Shown here piece after piece: positions 8,176 through 15,424 of a DNA stretch of 64,000 nucleotides (the first letter of the stretch is position 1; every line of letters begins with the position of its first letter). A program made the position numbers and the translations under genes. The stretch is from Actinomyces sp. Its GTDB lineage: Bacteria > Actinomycetota > Actinomycetes > Actinomycetales > Actinomycetaceae. A model generated the notes under the pieces. It was not told the origin of the DNA and ran no database searches. It was given only the letters and a program-made list of their open reading frames with translations. The stretch covers positions 5,007-69,006 of the forward strand of contig NZ_JAUMUL010000009.1 in assembly GCF_030530635.1 (NCBI RefSeq), written 5' to 3'.

Positions 8176-8939
8176 CAGTGGTACTCCTTCCTAAACAGAG
8201 CGTCCAGGCTCATGCCGTGAGCCTCACGCAGGTCATCGGCATCGCCGGCCAGCAGCAGGCGTCCGTCCTTGAGGAAGACGACGGAGTCGACGATCGGCTC
8301 CACGTCGGCGATCAGGTGGGTGGAAATGACCATCAGCGCCTCGGGGTCGAAGTTGCGCAGGACGCCGCTGAGGATGACATCGCGGGCGGCGGGGTCGACC
8401 CCGGAGATGGGCTCGTCCAGCAGGTAGACACGGGCGCGGCGCGCCATGATCAGGCTGACGCGCAGCTTCTCCCCCATGCCCTTGCTCATCTCCTTCAGAC
8501 TCCGATCCTTCGGCAGGCCGAAGAACTCGACCAACTCGCGGGCGTGGTCGGCGTCGAAGTCGGGGAAGAGCCGGGAGAACATGGCGATGGCCTGCTCGGC
8601 ATTGAGCCCCGAGGTCAGGAAGTCGACATCGGGCAGGAAGGCGACCAGCGCCTTGGACCGCGGCCCGGGCGCATGGCCGCCTACCCGTACCCGGCCGTCG
8701 TACTCGGACAGCAGTCCGGCCAGTACCTTGAGCAGGGTGGTTTTGCCCGAGCCGTTGGAGCCCATGAGCCCGATAATCCGGCCGGCCGGTAGGTCCAGGG
8801 TCAGGTCCGCCAGCGCCGGGCGTCCGCGGTAGGTCTTAGTCAGGTGCGCCACCCGAATCAGTGGCGCGGCGCCGTCGGGGATGGGGACGGCAGTGAAGCG
8901 CGCCGCGGGCGACGGCGGAGCCGATGAGTGCCGGTTCAT
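8175..8939 (-). CDS. ABC transporter ATP-binding protein (YtrB-like)
   Basis: A 254-residue nucleotide-binding subunit with Walker A GSNGSGKTT, signature EMSKGMGEKLR and Walker B VYLLDEPISGVDP followed by a switch His (STHL). The degenerate SKGM signature is the usual form in YtrB-type ATPases. It overlaps the regulator gene by 4 nt (ATGA) and abuts the permease gene by 1 nt, so regulator, ATPase and permease form one translationally coupled unit. Such units in Gram-positive bacteria often answer to cell-envelope stress; whether this one does is unknown. Confidence 0.9.
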   Translation of the reverse strand: MNRHSSAPPSPAARFTAVPIPDGAAPLIRVAHLTKTYRGRPALADLTLDLPAGRIIGLMGSNGSGKTTLLKVLAGLLSEYDGRVRVGGHAPGPRSKALVAFLPDVDFLTSGLNAEQAIAMFSRLFPDFDADHARELVEFFGLPKDRSLKEMSKGMGEKLRVSLIMARRARVYLLDEPISGVDPAARDVILSGVLRNFDPEALMVISTHLIADVEPIVDSVVFLKDGRLLLAGDADDLREAHGMSLDALFRKEYH

Positions 8940-9331
8940 GGGTTTTCTCCTGTGTCTGCCTCGGGCATGGCAGGACGTTCGGTCCAGCGCTCCTGAAGGA
9001 GCGCGGACGCCTGCGCCAGATCCATGCCGACGGCGGTGAGGGCGGTGATGAAGGCGTCCGTGGCGTCGGTGGCGAACTCTCGGCGCACGGCATCGACGAC
9101 GGCGGTATCCGTGGTGACGAAGCGGCCTGCGGTCCTTTCGGTGCCGGTCATGCCGGTGCGATCGAGTTCGGTGAGGGCACGTTGGACGGTGTTGGGGTTG
9201 ACGCCGGATTGCATGGCCAGTTCGCGCACGCTGGGTATCCGGGTGCCGGTCGGCCAGGCGCCGGTGACGATCCGCAGGCGGAAGTCGTCAACCAGTTGCA
9301 GCCAGATCGGCCGGGAGCCGTCAAGATCCAC
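8936..9331 (-). CDS. GntR family regulator, YtrA subfamily
   Basis: A 131-residue regulator with a winged helix-turn-helix at residues 5-75 (PIWLQLVDDFRLRIVTG..., then PSVRELAMQSGVNPNTVQRAL) and a short helical C-terminus. The small size and lack of a large ligand domain place it in the YtrA subfamily, whose members usually repress their own ABC transporter operon. It is the first gene of the unit and overlaps the ATPase gene by 4 nt. A palindrome about 70-90 bp upstream of its start (9400-9421) is the likely operator. Confidence 0.92.
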   Translation of the reverse strand: MDLDGSRPIWLQLVDDFRLRIVTGAWPTGTRIPSVRELAMQSGVNPNTVQRALTELDRTGMTGTERTAGRFVTTDTAVVDAVRREFATDATDAFITALTAVGMDLAQASALLQERWTERPAMPEADTGENP

Positions 9332-9399
9332 GAGGCCTCCCCTCTTACGGGCGGACGAATGTGCTCATGAGCGCAGCCCACAGGTGACCGAAAGGCCAT

Positions 9400-9421
9400 C
9401 TGTATCACTGCACTAATACAG
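9400..9421 (-). promoter_or_regulatory. Palindromic operator of the YtrA-type operon
   Basis: CTGTAT and ATACAG form a perfect inverted repeat with a 10-nt spacer. The same stretch carries an overlapping CACTG/CAGTG pair (9406-9410 and 9419-9423). It lies 69 bp upstream of the GntR gene. Size and symmetry suit a GntR dimer; binding is inferred. Confidence 0.6.
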
Positions 9422-9563
9422 TGACACATGGGGTGTGCGGAAGTCAACCTCTCCGTCCCGACGCGCCCAGCCCCATGCCCACCGTGGCTTGCGCAGAAAT
9501 ACCCGCGCTCCGCCATATCGACCGATCTCGGCACGTAACAACTACCGATCTCGGCGCATGAAG

Positions 9564-9597
9564 CCGCCCCGCCCCGGAACGAACCGGGACGGGGCGG
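9564..9597 (-). terminator. Terminator downstream of etfA
   Basis: A GC-rich hairpin: CCGCCCCG pairs with CGGGGCGG, continued after one mismatch by CCCGG/CCGGG around a 6-nt loop. It sits 27 bp after the etfA stop. There is no strong T-run, which is common in actinobacteria. Confidence 0.65.
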
Positions 9598-9623
9598 ACT
9601 GTCGGAAGTACAGAAGATGACGC

Positions 9624-10640
9624 TCAGCCACGCAGGCGCGCCAACTCCTCCACCAGTTGGGGCACGACCTCGGCGACGTCGCCGACCACGCCGTAATCGG
9701 CCATCTCGAAGATCGGCGCCTCGGAGTCGTCGCAGATGGCGACGATCGCACCGGCTCCCTGGATGCCGCTGGTGTGGTGGATGGCGCCGGACACGCCCAG
9801 CCCGATGTACAGGCGCGGGGCAACGGAAGCACCGGTCTGACCCACCTGGGCGGAGCGCTCGATCCAGCCCTCGTCGCAGGCGACCCGGGTGGCGCCGATG
9901 GCGGCCTGAAGCGGGTCGGCCAGCGAATGCACCAGGTCCACATCGCCGTCGGTACCGCGTCCCATCACCACAACGCGCTGCGCTTCGGCCAGGTCGGGGC
10001 CTGCCGCAGCATCGACGACCTGGCGGGAGACGACCTTGACGGCGGCGGCCTCCGCGGTCAGGGGCACGTCGAGTACCTCCACGGGCGGCTCTCCCGCCTC
10101 CGAGACTGCCGGCCCGGGCTCGACCGCACTGGGGTGGACTGAGATGACCGGAGTCCGGTCCGACTGCGCGGAAACGGTCATGGTAGTGGACCAGGTGCCT
10201 GACAGAACCAGCTTGGAGGCGCGCAGCTCACTGCCGACCACCTGCAGGTCACCCACATCTGAGGCACAGGCCGAGCCCAGCAGGACCGCTGCCCTCCCGG
10301 CGATCTCCTTTCCGCGGTAGTCGCTACCGACCAGGGCAACGGCCGGGCCGATCGAATTCACGGCCGCAACAACGGCGTCGGCGGCAACAGCGGTGACTGA
10401 CTCGCGGCCACCGGTGTCGGCTACGAGCAGCCGGGTCGCACCGGCAGCGCCGAGGAGCCTGGCATTTTCAGCGTCGACCGCGCCAAGGACCAGAGCAACG
10501 ACGTCTACAGCGGTCAGTCGGCGGGCAGTGGTCACCAGGCCCAGGGCGGCATTGGTGGGTGCACCTTCAGGAGTGCGGTCCACCAGCACGAGGACGGGCG
10601 CGGCCAGAGCGCCGGCAGCGGCGACAGATGTGCTTTCCAT
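9624..10640 (-). CDS. etfA: Electron transfer flavoprotein alpha subunit
   Basis: About 338 residues from ATG 10640. The N-terminal ETF domain is followed by the FAD-binding C-terminal domain with the diagnostic stretch VGQTGASVAPRLYIGLGVSG and IHHTSGIQGAG near residues 255-290. It forms a heterodimer with EtfB that takes electrons from flavin dehydrogenases and passes them to a quinone reductase or other acceptor. An upstream TTG in the same frame would overlap etfB, but ATG 10640 with GGAAGGA about 12 nt before it seems more natural. It is the second gene of an etfB-etfA operon. No acyl-CoA dehydrogenase or ETF oxidoreductase gene lies nearby, so the electron donor is unknown. Confidence 0.93.
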   Translation of the reverse strand: MESTSVAAAGALAAPVLVLVDRTPEGAPTNAALGLVTTARRLTAVDVVALVLGAVDAENARLLGAAGATRLLVADTGGRESVTAVAADAVVAAVNSIGPAVALVGSDYRGKEIAGRAAVLLGSACASDVGDLQVVGSELRASKLVLSGTWSTTMTVSAQSDRTPVISVHPSAVEPGPAVSEAGEPPVEVLDVPLTAEAAAVKVVSRQVVDAAAGPDLAEAQRVVVMGRGTDGDVDLVHSLADPLQAAIGATRVACDEGWIERSAQVGQTGASVAPRLYIGLGVSGAIHHTSGIQGAGAIVAICDDSEAPIFEMADYGVVGDVAEVVPQLVEELARLRG

Positions 10641-10672
10641 GGCTTGTTGTCTTCCTTCCGGTCCGTATCGGC

Positions 10673-11455
10673 TCAAACGAGATCGTTCTCAACCAGCCAG
10701 ACGGCCAGCTCACGCCCGGCCTCGCCCGAGTCGGTGCGAATCACGCCCGCCTGGCGGGCCGGCCGTTCGGCGAAGTCGACAACGGCGATGCCGGGTTCGG
10801 CGGATATGTCGAGACCGAGATCGGTGGCGTCCCAGATGTCTACCGGCTTCTTGCGGGCCGCACGCATCGCCGCGAAGTTCGGGTAGCGCGGCTCGTTCGC
10901 CTGATCGGTGACCGATACGAGCGCGGGCAGTGGGGCGCTGAGCACCTCACTGACGGTGCCGGTCAACCGGGTGATAGTGGCCTCATCCGCACTAACCTCC
11001 AGCGAACTCGCCAGCGTCAGGGCAGGCACGTGCAGTGCGGCGGCGAGCGCCCCGGGGAGCATGGAGGTCATGGCATCCAGAGAGGCCATGCCGGTAACGA
11101 TCAGATCCACATCCCCCATACCGGTGGCGGCTCCACCGATCTTGGAGACGGCGGCGGCGAGCGTGCGCGCAGTGGTCGGAACATCGGCCCCCACGAGGAC
11201 CTCATCACTGACCACAACACCAGAATCGGCACCCATCTGCAGGGCGCGGCGCACCCCGTCCTCCGCGTCCTCGGGCCCCATGGATAGGGCGATCACCTCG
11301 CCGCCCAGGTCCTCGACCAGCGATACGGCGGCCTCGACGGCGTTCTCATCGAGCTCGTTGAGGACATCCTCCTCGCCGCGGACCAGGCGTCCCTCCTCCA
11401 GGCGACGCTCGGACTGCACATCAGGTACGTGCTTGATGCAGACGACTATTTTCAT
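10673..11455 (-). CDS. etfB: Electron transfer flavoprotein beta subunit
   Basis: A 260-residue protein starting MKIVVCIKHVPD, the typical EtfB beginning. It has a Rossmann-like fold, an AMP-site region (TGMASLDAMTSMLPG, residues 120-140) and a C-terminal arm (AARKKPVDIWDATDLGL) that wraps round EtfA. It ends 32 bp before etfA. The start codon has no clear Shine-Dalgarno sequence and may be read from a very short or absent leader. The context names no dehydrogenase partner. Confidence 0.93.
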   Translation of the reverse strand: MKIVVCIKHVPDVQSERRLEEGRLVRGEEDVLNELDENAVEAAVSLVEDLGGEVIALSMGPEDAEDGVRRALQMGADSGVVVSDEVLVGADVPTTARTLAAAVSKIGGAATGMGDVDLIVTGMASLDAMTSMLPGALAAALHVPALTLASSLEVSADEATITRLTGTVSEVLSAPLPALVSVTDQANEPRYPNFAAMRAARKKPVDIWDATDLGLDISAEPGIAVVDFAERPARQAGVIRTDSGEAGRELAVWLVENDLV

Positions 11456-11725
11456 GCATACAAGATTGCCATATCACGCTATGACCGCCGGTGAGCCGTG
11501 GGTCACCCCGTCCGGGTTACGCCGTCCGCTCACCGGGCCTCACCGACACCCGCCCCGGCATCGGCCGGGCCACGCGCGAACCCCGAGTCGTGGACCGCAC
11601 AGCCTGCCCGAACGCCCCCTGCCTACCCTCAGCAACGATGGCCATACCCCCGAGATGTAAGCCGTCGATCACGAACAACGGTCACGAAGTGGCGCCGCAC
11701 TCCCCGATACCAGACAATAAGCTTC

Positions 11726-14089
11726 ATGCCCATGTCCTCCACGCCAGAGCTGCAAGCCGCTGCCCGTGCCGATTCCGAAGCCTCGGACCGCACTCGCCTG
11801 GGCGTCAGGCTCCTCGAGGACGGTGCCGACTTCGTAGTAGTGGCACCGCGTGCCGAGGCAGTCGACCTGTGTCTGCTCGAAGTCGATGCGGCCGGTGCGA
11901 TCACCTCCGAACGAAGAATCGGCATGCACGGGCCCGTTCGCGGCGCCTGGAGCGCCAATGTTCCGGGTGTACGCGCCGGACAGCGCTACGGCTACCGAGT
12001 ACATGGCCAGTGGAATCCGTCGGAGGGGCTGCTGTTCAACCCACGCAAGCTGTTGCTGGACCCCTACGCCCGCGCCATCGACGGCTCTCCCCGTCTGGGA
12101 CCCGAGCTTTACGCGCACGCCGTCGACGCCGAGCTCGCCCCCACCCATATCCCGTTCTTCCGCTCCGAACTCGACTCGGCCGACAATATGGCGCTAGGCG
12201 TGGTCACCGGTGAGCAGTTCCCGGTGGTACCCGGACCGAAGGTGCCCGAGGACCGCACGGTCATCTACGAGACGCACGTAAAGGGCTTCACCCACTCGAT
12301 GCCCGGCGTTCCGCCGCAGCTGCGCGGCACCTATGCGGGCCTGGCGCACCCGGCCGCCATATCCCACCTGCACTCACTCGGTGTGACCACCGTGGAACTG
12401 CTGCCCGTGCACGCCGCCTTCTCCGAGGCCTTCCTCCTACAGCGTGGACGAACCAACTACTGGGGCTACTCGACTCTGTCATACTTCGCACCCGAGCCGT
12501 CCTACGCCACCCGGGCGGCCCGCGAGGCCGGCCCGCAGGCCGTTCTGGACGAGTTCCGCGGCATGGTCTCCCTGCTGCACGAGGCGGGACTCGAAGTCAT
12601 CATGGACGTGGTCTACAACCACACCTGCGAATCGGGCATGGACGGGCCCGCACTGTCTCTGCGGGGCCTGGACAATCTTGAGTACTACCTGCACGCCCCC
12701 TACCGTCCCGCCCAGTACGTGGACGTCACCGGCACTGGCAATACGGTGGACTTCCGCTCCACCCGGGCGGTGCAGTTGGTGCTGGACTCGCTGCGCTACT
12801 GGGCCGGCGACGTCGGCATTGACGGCTTCCGCTTCGACCTGGCGGTCACACTGGGACGGGACGCGTCCGAATTCCAGGCACGACACCCGCTTCTGATCGG
12901 CATGGCCACCGACCCGATCCTGCAGCACGCCAAGCTGATCGCCGAGCCCTGGGACATCGGCCCGGGCGGTTGGCGCACGGGCGAGTTCCCGGCGCCCTTC
13001 CACGACTGGAATGACCGCTATCGTGGCACCGTGCGCTCCTTCTGGCTGCACGACGCCTCCGAGATGTCCAAGGGCCGTCCCGGCAATGACCTGCGAGATC
13101 TGGCCACCCGCCTGAGCGGCAGCGCCGACATGTTCAGCTACGGCGAGTACCCGGGCGGACGCGGACCGCTGGCATCGATCAACTTCGTCACCGCCCACGA
13201 CGGCTTCACCCTGCGCGACCTGGTGAGTTACGACTACAAGCACAACCTGGCCAACGGTGAGGACAACCGCGACGGCACGGATGACAACCGCTCCTGGAAC
13301 CACGGGTTCGAGGGTCCGCTGCCCGAGGGAATGGGTGGCGGGCCGATCGAGATTCTGCGGCGCCGCTCCTCCCGGAATGTACTGGCCACCCTGTTGGTCT
13401 CAGCCGGCACGCCCATGCTGCTGGGTGGGGACGAACTGGGCCGAAGTCAAGGCGGGAACAACAACTCCTACTGCCAGGACTCGGAGATCTCCTGGTTTGA
13501 CTGGAACCTGGCCACTTGGCAGCGCGACCTCATCGCCACCACGAACTTCCTGATCAATCTGCGCGACCAGCACCCTGTAATGCGTCCGACGACCTTCGCA
13601 TCGGGCTCCATCCCCGACGGACACACCCTGCCCGACCTGTCCTGGTACCAAGCGAACTCCGACCCCATGGACGTGGGCGCCTGGCACGATCCCTGGACCC
13701 GAGTGGTGCAGATGCTCCGCTCGGGCACCCAAATGGGCGACGCCGACCTGTTACTGCTCATCAACGGCTCCCTGAGCCAGGCGGAGGTCACGCTCCCCGA
13801 CGGGCACGGCACCGACTGGCACCTCATGTGGGACTCCACTTGGGCGGTGCCTCGCCCCCACACCTCGGCCTTCGCGCTGGCTCACAGAGTCCGCCGCGGC
13901 CCCGCCGCCCGAGCCCGTGCACTCCGACCCGAACGCGCACACACCTCTCGGTCAGGGGCCACGGACTGCCGTCAGGATCGGCCCGGAGACACCACCACTC
14001 TGGACGCCCTGTCCCTACGCATCTACCTGTCCGGCGAGCAGCTGGTCGGTCTTACCGAGGGGAAGCCGAGGATTCATCGCGAGGCTTAG
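11726..14089 (+). CDS. glgX: Glycogen debranching enzyme GlgX
   Basis: About 787 residues from ATG 11726 (ATG 11732 is equally possible). It is a GH13_11 isoamylase-type enzyme that cuts alpha-1,6 branches, acting with GlgP in glycogen breakdown. An N-terminal CBM48 domain (VRLLEDGADFVVVAPRAEAV) precedes the catalytic barrel with NYWGYSTLSYF, DVVYNHT, DGFRFDLA (nucleophile Asp), IAEPWDIG (acid Glu) and TAHDGFTL. The family stretch NGEDNRDGTDDN is intact. The C-terminus has an unusual Arg/Ala-rich insert of about 35 residues before the last strand (LDALSLRIYL). No strong Shine-Dalgarno is seen; a GACAAT box 7 nt before the ATG could give a leaderless start. It opens the alpha-glucan block. Confidence 0.93.
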   Translation: MPMSSTPELQAAARADSEASDRTRLGVRLLEDGADFVVVAPRAEAVDLCLLEVDAAGAITSERRIGMHGPVRGAWSANVPGVRAGQRYGYRVHGQWNPSEGLLFNPRKLLLDPYARAIDGSPRLGPELYAHAVDAELAPTHIPFFRSELDSADNMALGVVTGEQFPVVPGPKVPEDRTVIYETHVKGFTHSMPGVPPQLRGTYAGLAHPAAISHLHSLGVTTVELLPVHAAFSEAFLLQRGRTNYWGYSTLSYFAPEPSYATRAAREAGPQAVLDEFRGMVSLLHEAGLEVIMDVVYNHTCESGMDGPALSLRGLDNLEYYLHAPYRPAQYVDVTGTGNTVDFRSTRAVQLVLDSLRYWAGDVGIDGFRFDLAVTLGRDASEFQARHPLLIGMATDPILQHAKLIAEPWDIGPGGWRTGEFPAPFHDWNDRYRGTVRSFWLHDASEMSKGRPGNDLRDLATRLSGSADMFSYGEYPGGRGPLASINFVTAHDGFTLRDLVSYDYKHNLANGEDNRDGTDDNRSWNHGFEGPLPEGMGGGPIEILRRRSSRNVLATLLVSAGTPMLLGGDELGRSQGGNNNSYCQDSEISWFDWNLATWQRDLIATTNFLINLRDQHPVMRPTTFASGSIPDGHTLPDLSWYQANSDPMDVGAWHDPWTRVVQMLRSGTQMGDADLLLLINGSLSQAEVTLPDGHGTDWHLMWDSTWAVPRPHTSAFALAHRVRRGPAARARALRPERAHTSRSGATDCRQDRPGDTTTLDALSLRIYLSGEQLVGLTEGKPRIHREA

Positions 14090-14179
14090 ACGGCCGACTC
14101 GTTTCTGCCGATCCGCGACAGGATGCCGGTGCCCGGAACCTCTCGGAGGCACGATTCCAGCCAGGTGGCCGATACCCTT

Positions 14180-14185
14180 TAGGAT
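14180..14185 (+). promoter_or_regulatory. -10 box of trpS (leaderless start)
   Basis: TAGGAT stands 7 nt before ATG 14193, the spacing at which transcription would begin on the start codon itself. Confidence 0.5.
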
Positions 14186-14192
14186 GGCGGCC

Positions 14193-15353
14193 ATGACCCA
14201 GCACGACGTGACCGCCGATTCCCCCTCCGGCGACGCCGCCAACGGCATCGCCGGCACGGATGCGGGTGAGGCCCTTTCGCGGTCCACCGACGCGGCGTCC
14301 CTTGCCCGCTCACAGGCCCGCAGCGCCGAGATCGAGGCCGATCTGGACATCAACCCCGGCCGCTACCGGATGCTCACGGGTGTACGTCCTACCGGCAACA
14401 TGCACCTGGGTCACTACTTCGGAACCATGCACTCCTGGCAGCCGATCCAGGACCGGGGCGTGGACACCTGGATCCTGGTGGCCGACTACCAGGTGGTCAC
14501 CGACCGCGACGGCGTCGGCCCGATCCGCGAGCGCGTACTGTCGCTGGTTGCGGACACGCTCGCGGTCGGTGTGGACCCACAGCGCTCCACGATCTTCGCC
14601 CATTCGGCCGTTCCGGCAGCCAACCAGTTGATGCTGCCGTTCCTGTCGCTGGTGACCGAGTCCGAGCTGCACCGCAACCCGACAGTCAAAGCGGAGTTGG
14701 AGGCGACCGACGGACGGGCCATGACCGGTCTCATGCTCACCTACCCGGTGCATCAGGCCGCGGATATCCTCTTCTGCCAGGCCAACCTGGTGCCGGTGGG
14801 CAAGGATCAGCTGCCGCATCTGGAGCAGGCCCGGATGATCGCCCAACGCTTCGATAAGCGTTATGGCCGGGCGGTCAAGGAGCATCCGGTCTTCCGGCGC
14901 CCAGAGGCGCTGCTGTCCCAGGCGCCCCTGCTGCTGGGGCTGGACGGGGAGAAGATGAGCAAGTCCCGCCACAACACCATTGAGTTGCGCATGAGTGCGG
15001 ACGAGACCTCCAGGTTGCTGAAGAAGGCCAAGACCGACTCCGACCGGCACATCACCTACGACCCCGAGGGCCGCCCGGAGGTGGCCAACCTGTTGACCCT
15101 GGCCTCCCTGTGCGGGGCCGGTGAGCCGCAGGCACTGGCCGAGCGAATCGGCGACGGCGGCGCCGGCACACTCAAGCGGGTCACCACCGAGGCGGTCAAC
15201 GAGTTCTTCGCCCCCATCCGCGCCCGGCGCGCCGAACTGATCGCCAACGAGGATTACCTGCTGCAGGTCCTGGCCGACGGCAACGCCAAGGCCAATGCGG
15301 TGGCTGAGCAGACCCTCGACGCCGTACGCACCGCCATGCACATGAACTACTGA
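14193..15353 (+). CDS. trpS: Tryptophanyl-tRNA synthetase
   Basis: A 386-residue class I aminoacyl-tRNA synthetase that charges tRNA-Trp. It shows the HIGH-type motif as HLGHYFG, the tryptophan pocket region (AANQLMLPFLSLVTESEL), the KMSKS loop as GEKMSKSRHN, and a C-terminal helical domain. An extension of about 50 residues (rich in Ala, Asp, Ser) precedes the core RMLTGVRPTG. ATG 14193 is preferred over ATG 14184 because a TAGGAT box lies exactly 7 nt upstream. The gene interrupts the run of alpha-glucan genes and has its own promoter, so it is probably transcribed independently. Confidence 0.96.
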   Translation: MTQHDVTADSPSGDAANGIAGTDAGEALSRSTDAASLARSQARSAEIEADLDINPGRYRMLTGVRPTGNMHLGHYFGTMHSWQPIQDRGVDTWILVADYQVVTDRDGVGPIRERVLSLVADTLAVGVDPQRSTIFAHSAVPAANQLMLPFLSLVTESELHRNPTVKAELEATDGRAMTGLMLTYPVHQAADILFCQANLVPVGKDQLPHLEQARMIAQRFDKRYGRAVKEHPVFRRPEALLSQAPLLLGLDGEKMSKSRHNTIELRMSADETSRLLKKAKTDSDRHITYDPEGRPEVANLLTLASLCGAGEPQALAERIGDGGAGTLKRVTTEAVNEFFAPIRARRAELIANEDYLLQVLADGNAKANAVAEQTLDAVRTAMHMNY

Positions 15354-15412
15354 TTCGGAAGTTGACTCGGTTCATGGCAGACCGGAATAGCCCCGGCACG
15401 CGTCAGGGCGGG

Positions 15413-15418
15413 TACGCT
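15413..15418 (+). promoter_or_regulatory. -10 box of glgE (leaderless start)
   Basis: TACGCT lies 6 nt before GTG 15425, which decides that start and predicts a leaderless transcript for the glgE-treS-maltokinase unit. Confidence 0.5.
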
Positions 15419-15424
15419 TGTGCT

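Noticed and set aside
9624..14000. Many long open frames on the strand opposite etfA, etfB and glgX
   Set aside because: They are shadows caused by high GC; the genes on the coding strand have complete family motifs.
13890..14089. Frameshift in glgX near the C-terminus
   Set aside because: The frame returns to a normal family ending (LDALSLRIYL) without an indel being required, so I treat the region as a divergent insert and keep one intact gene.
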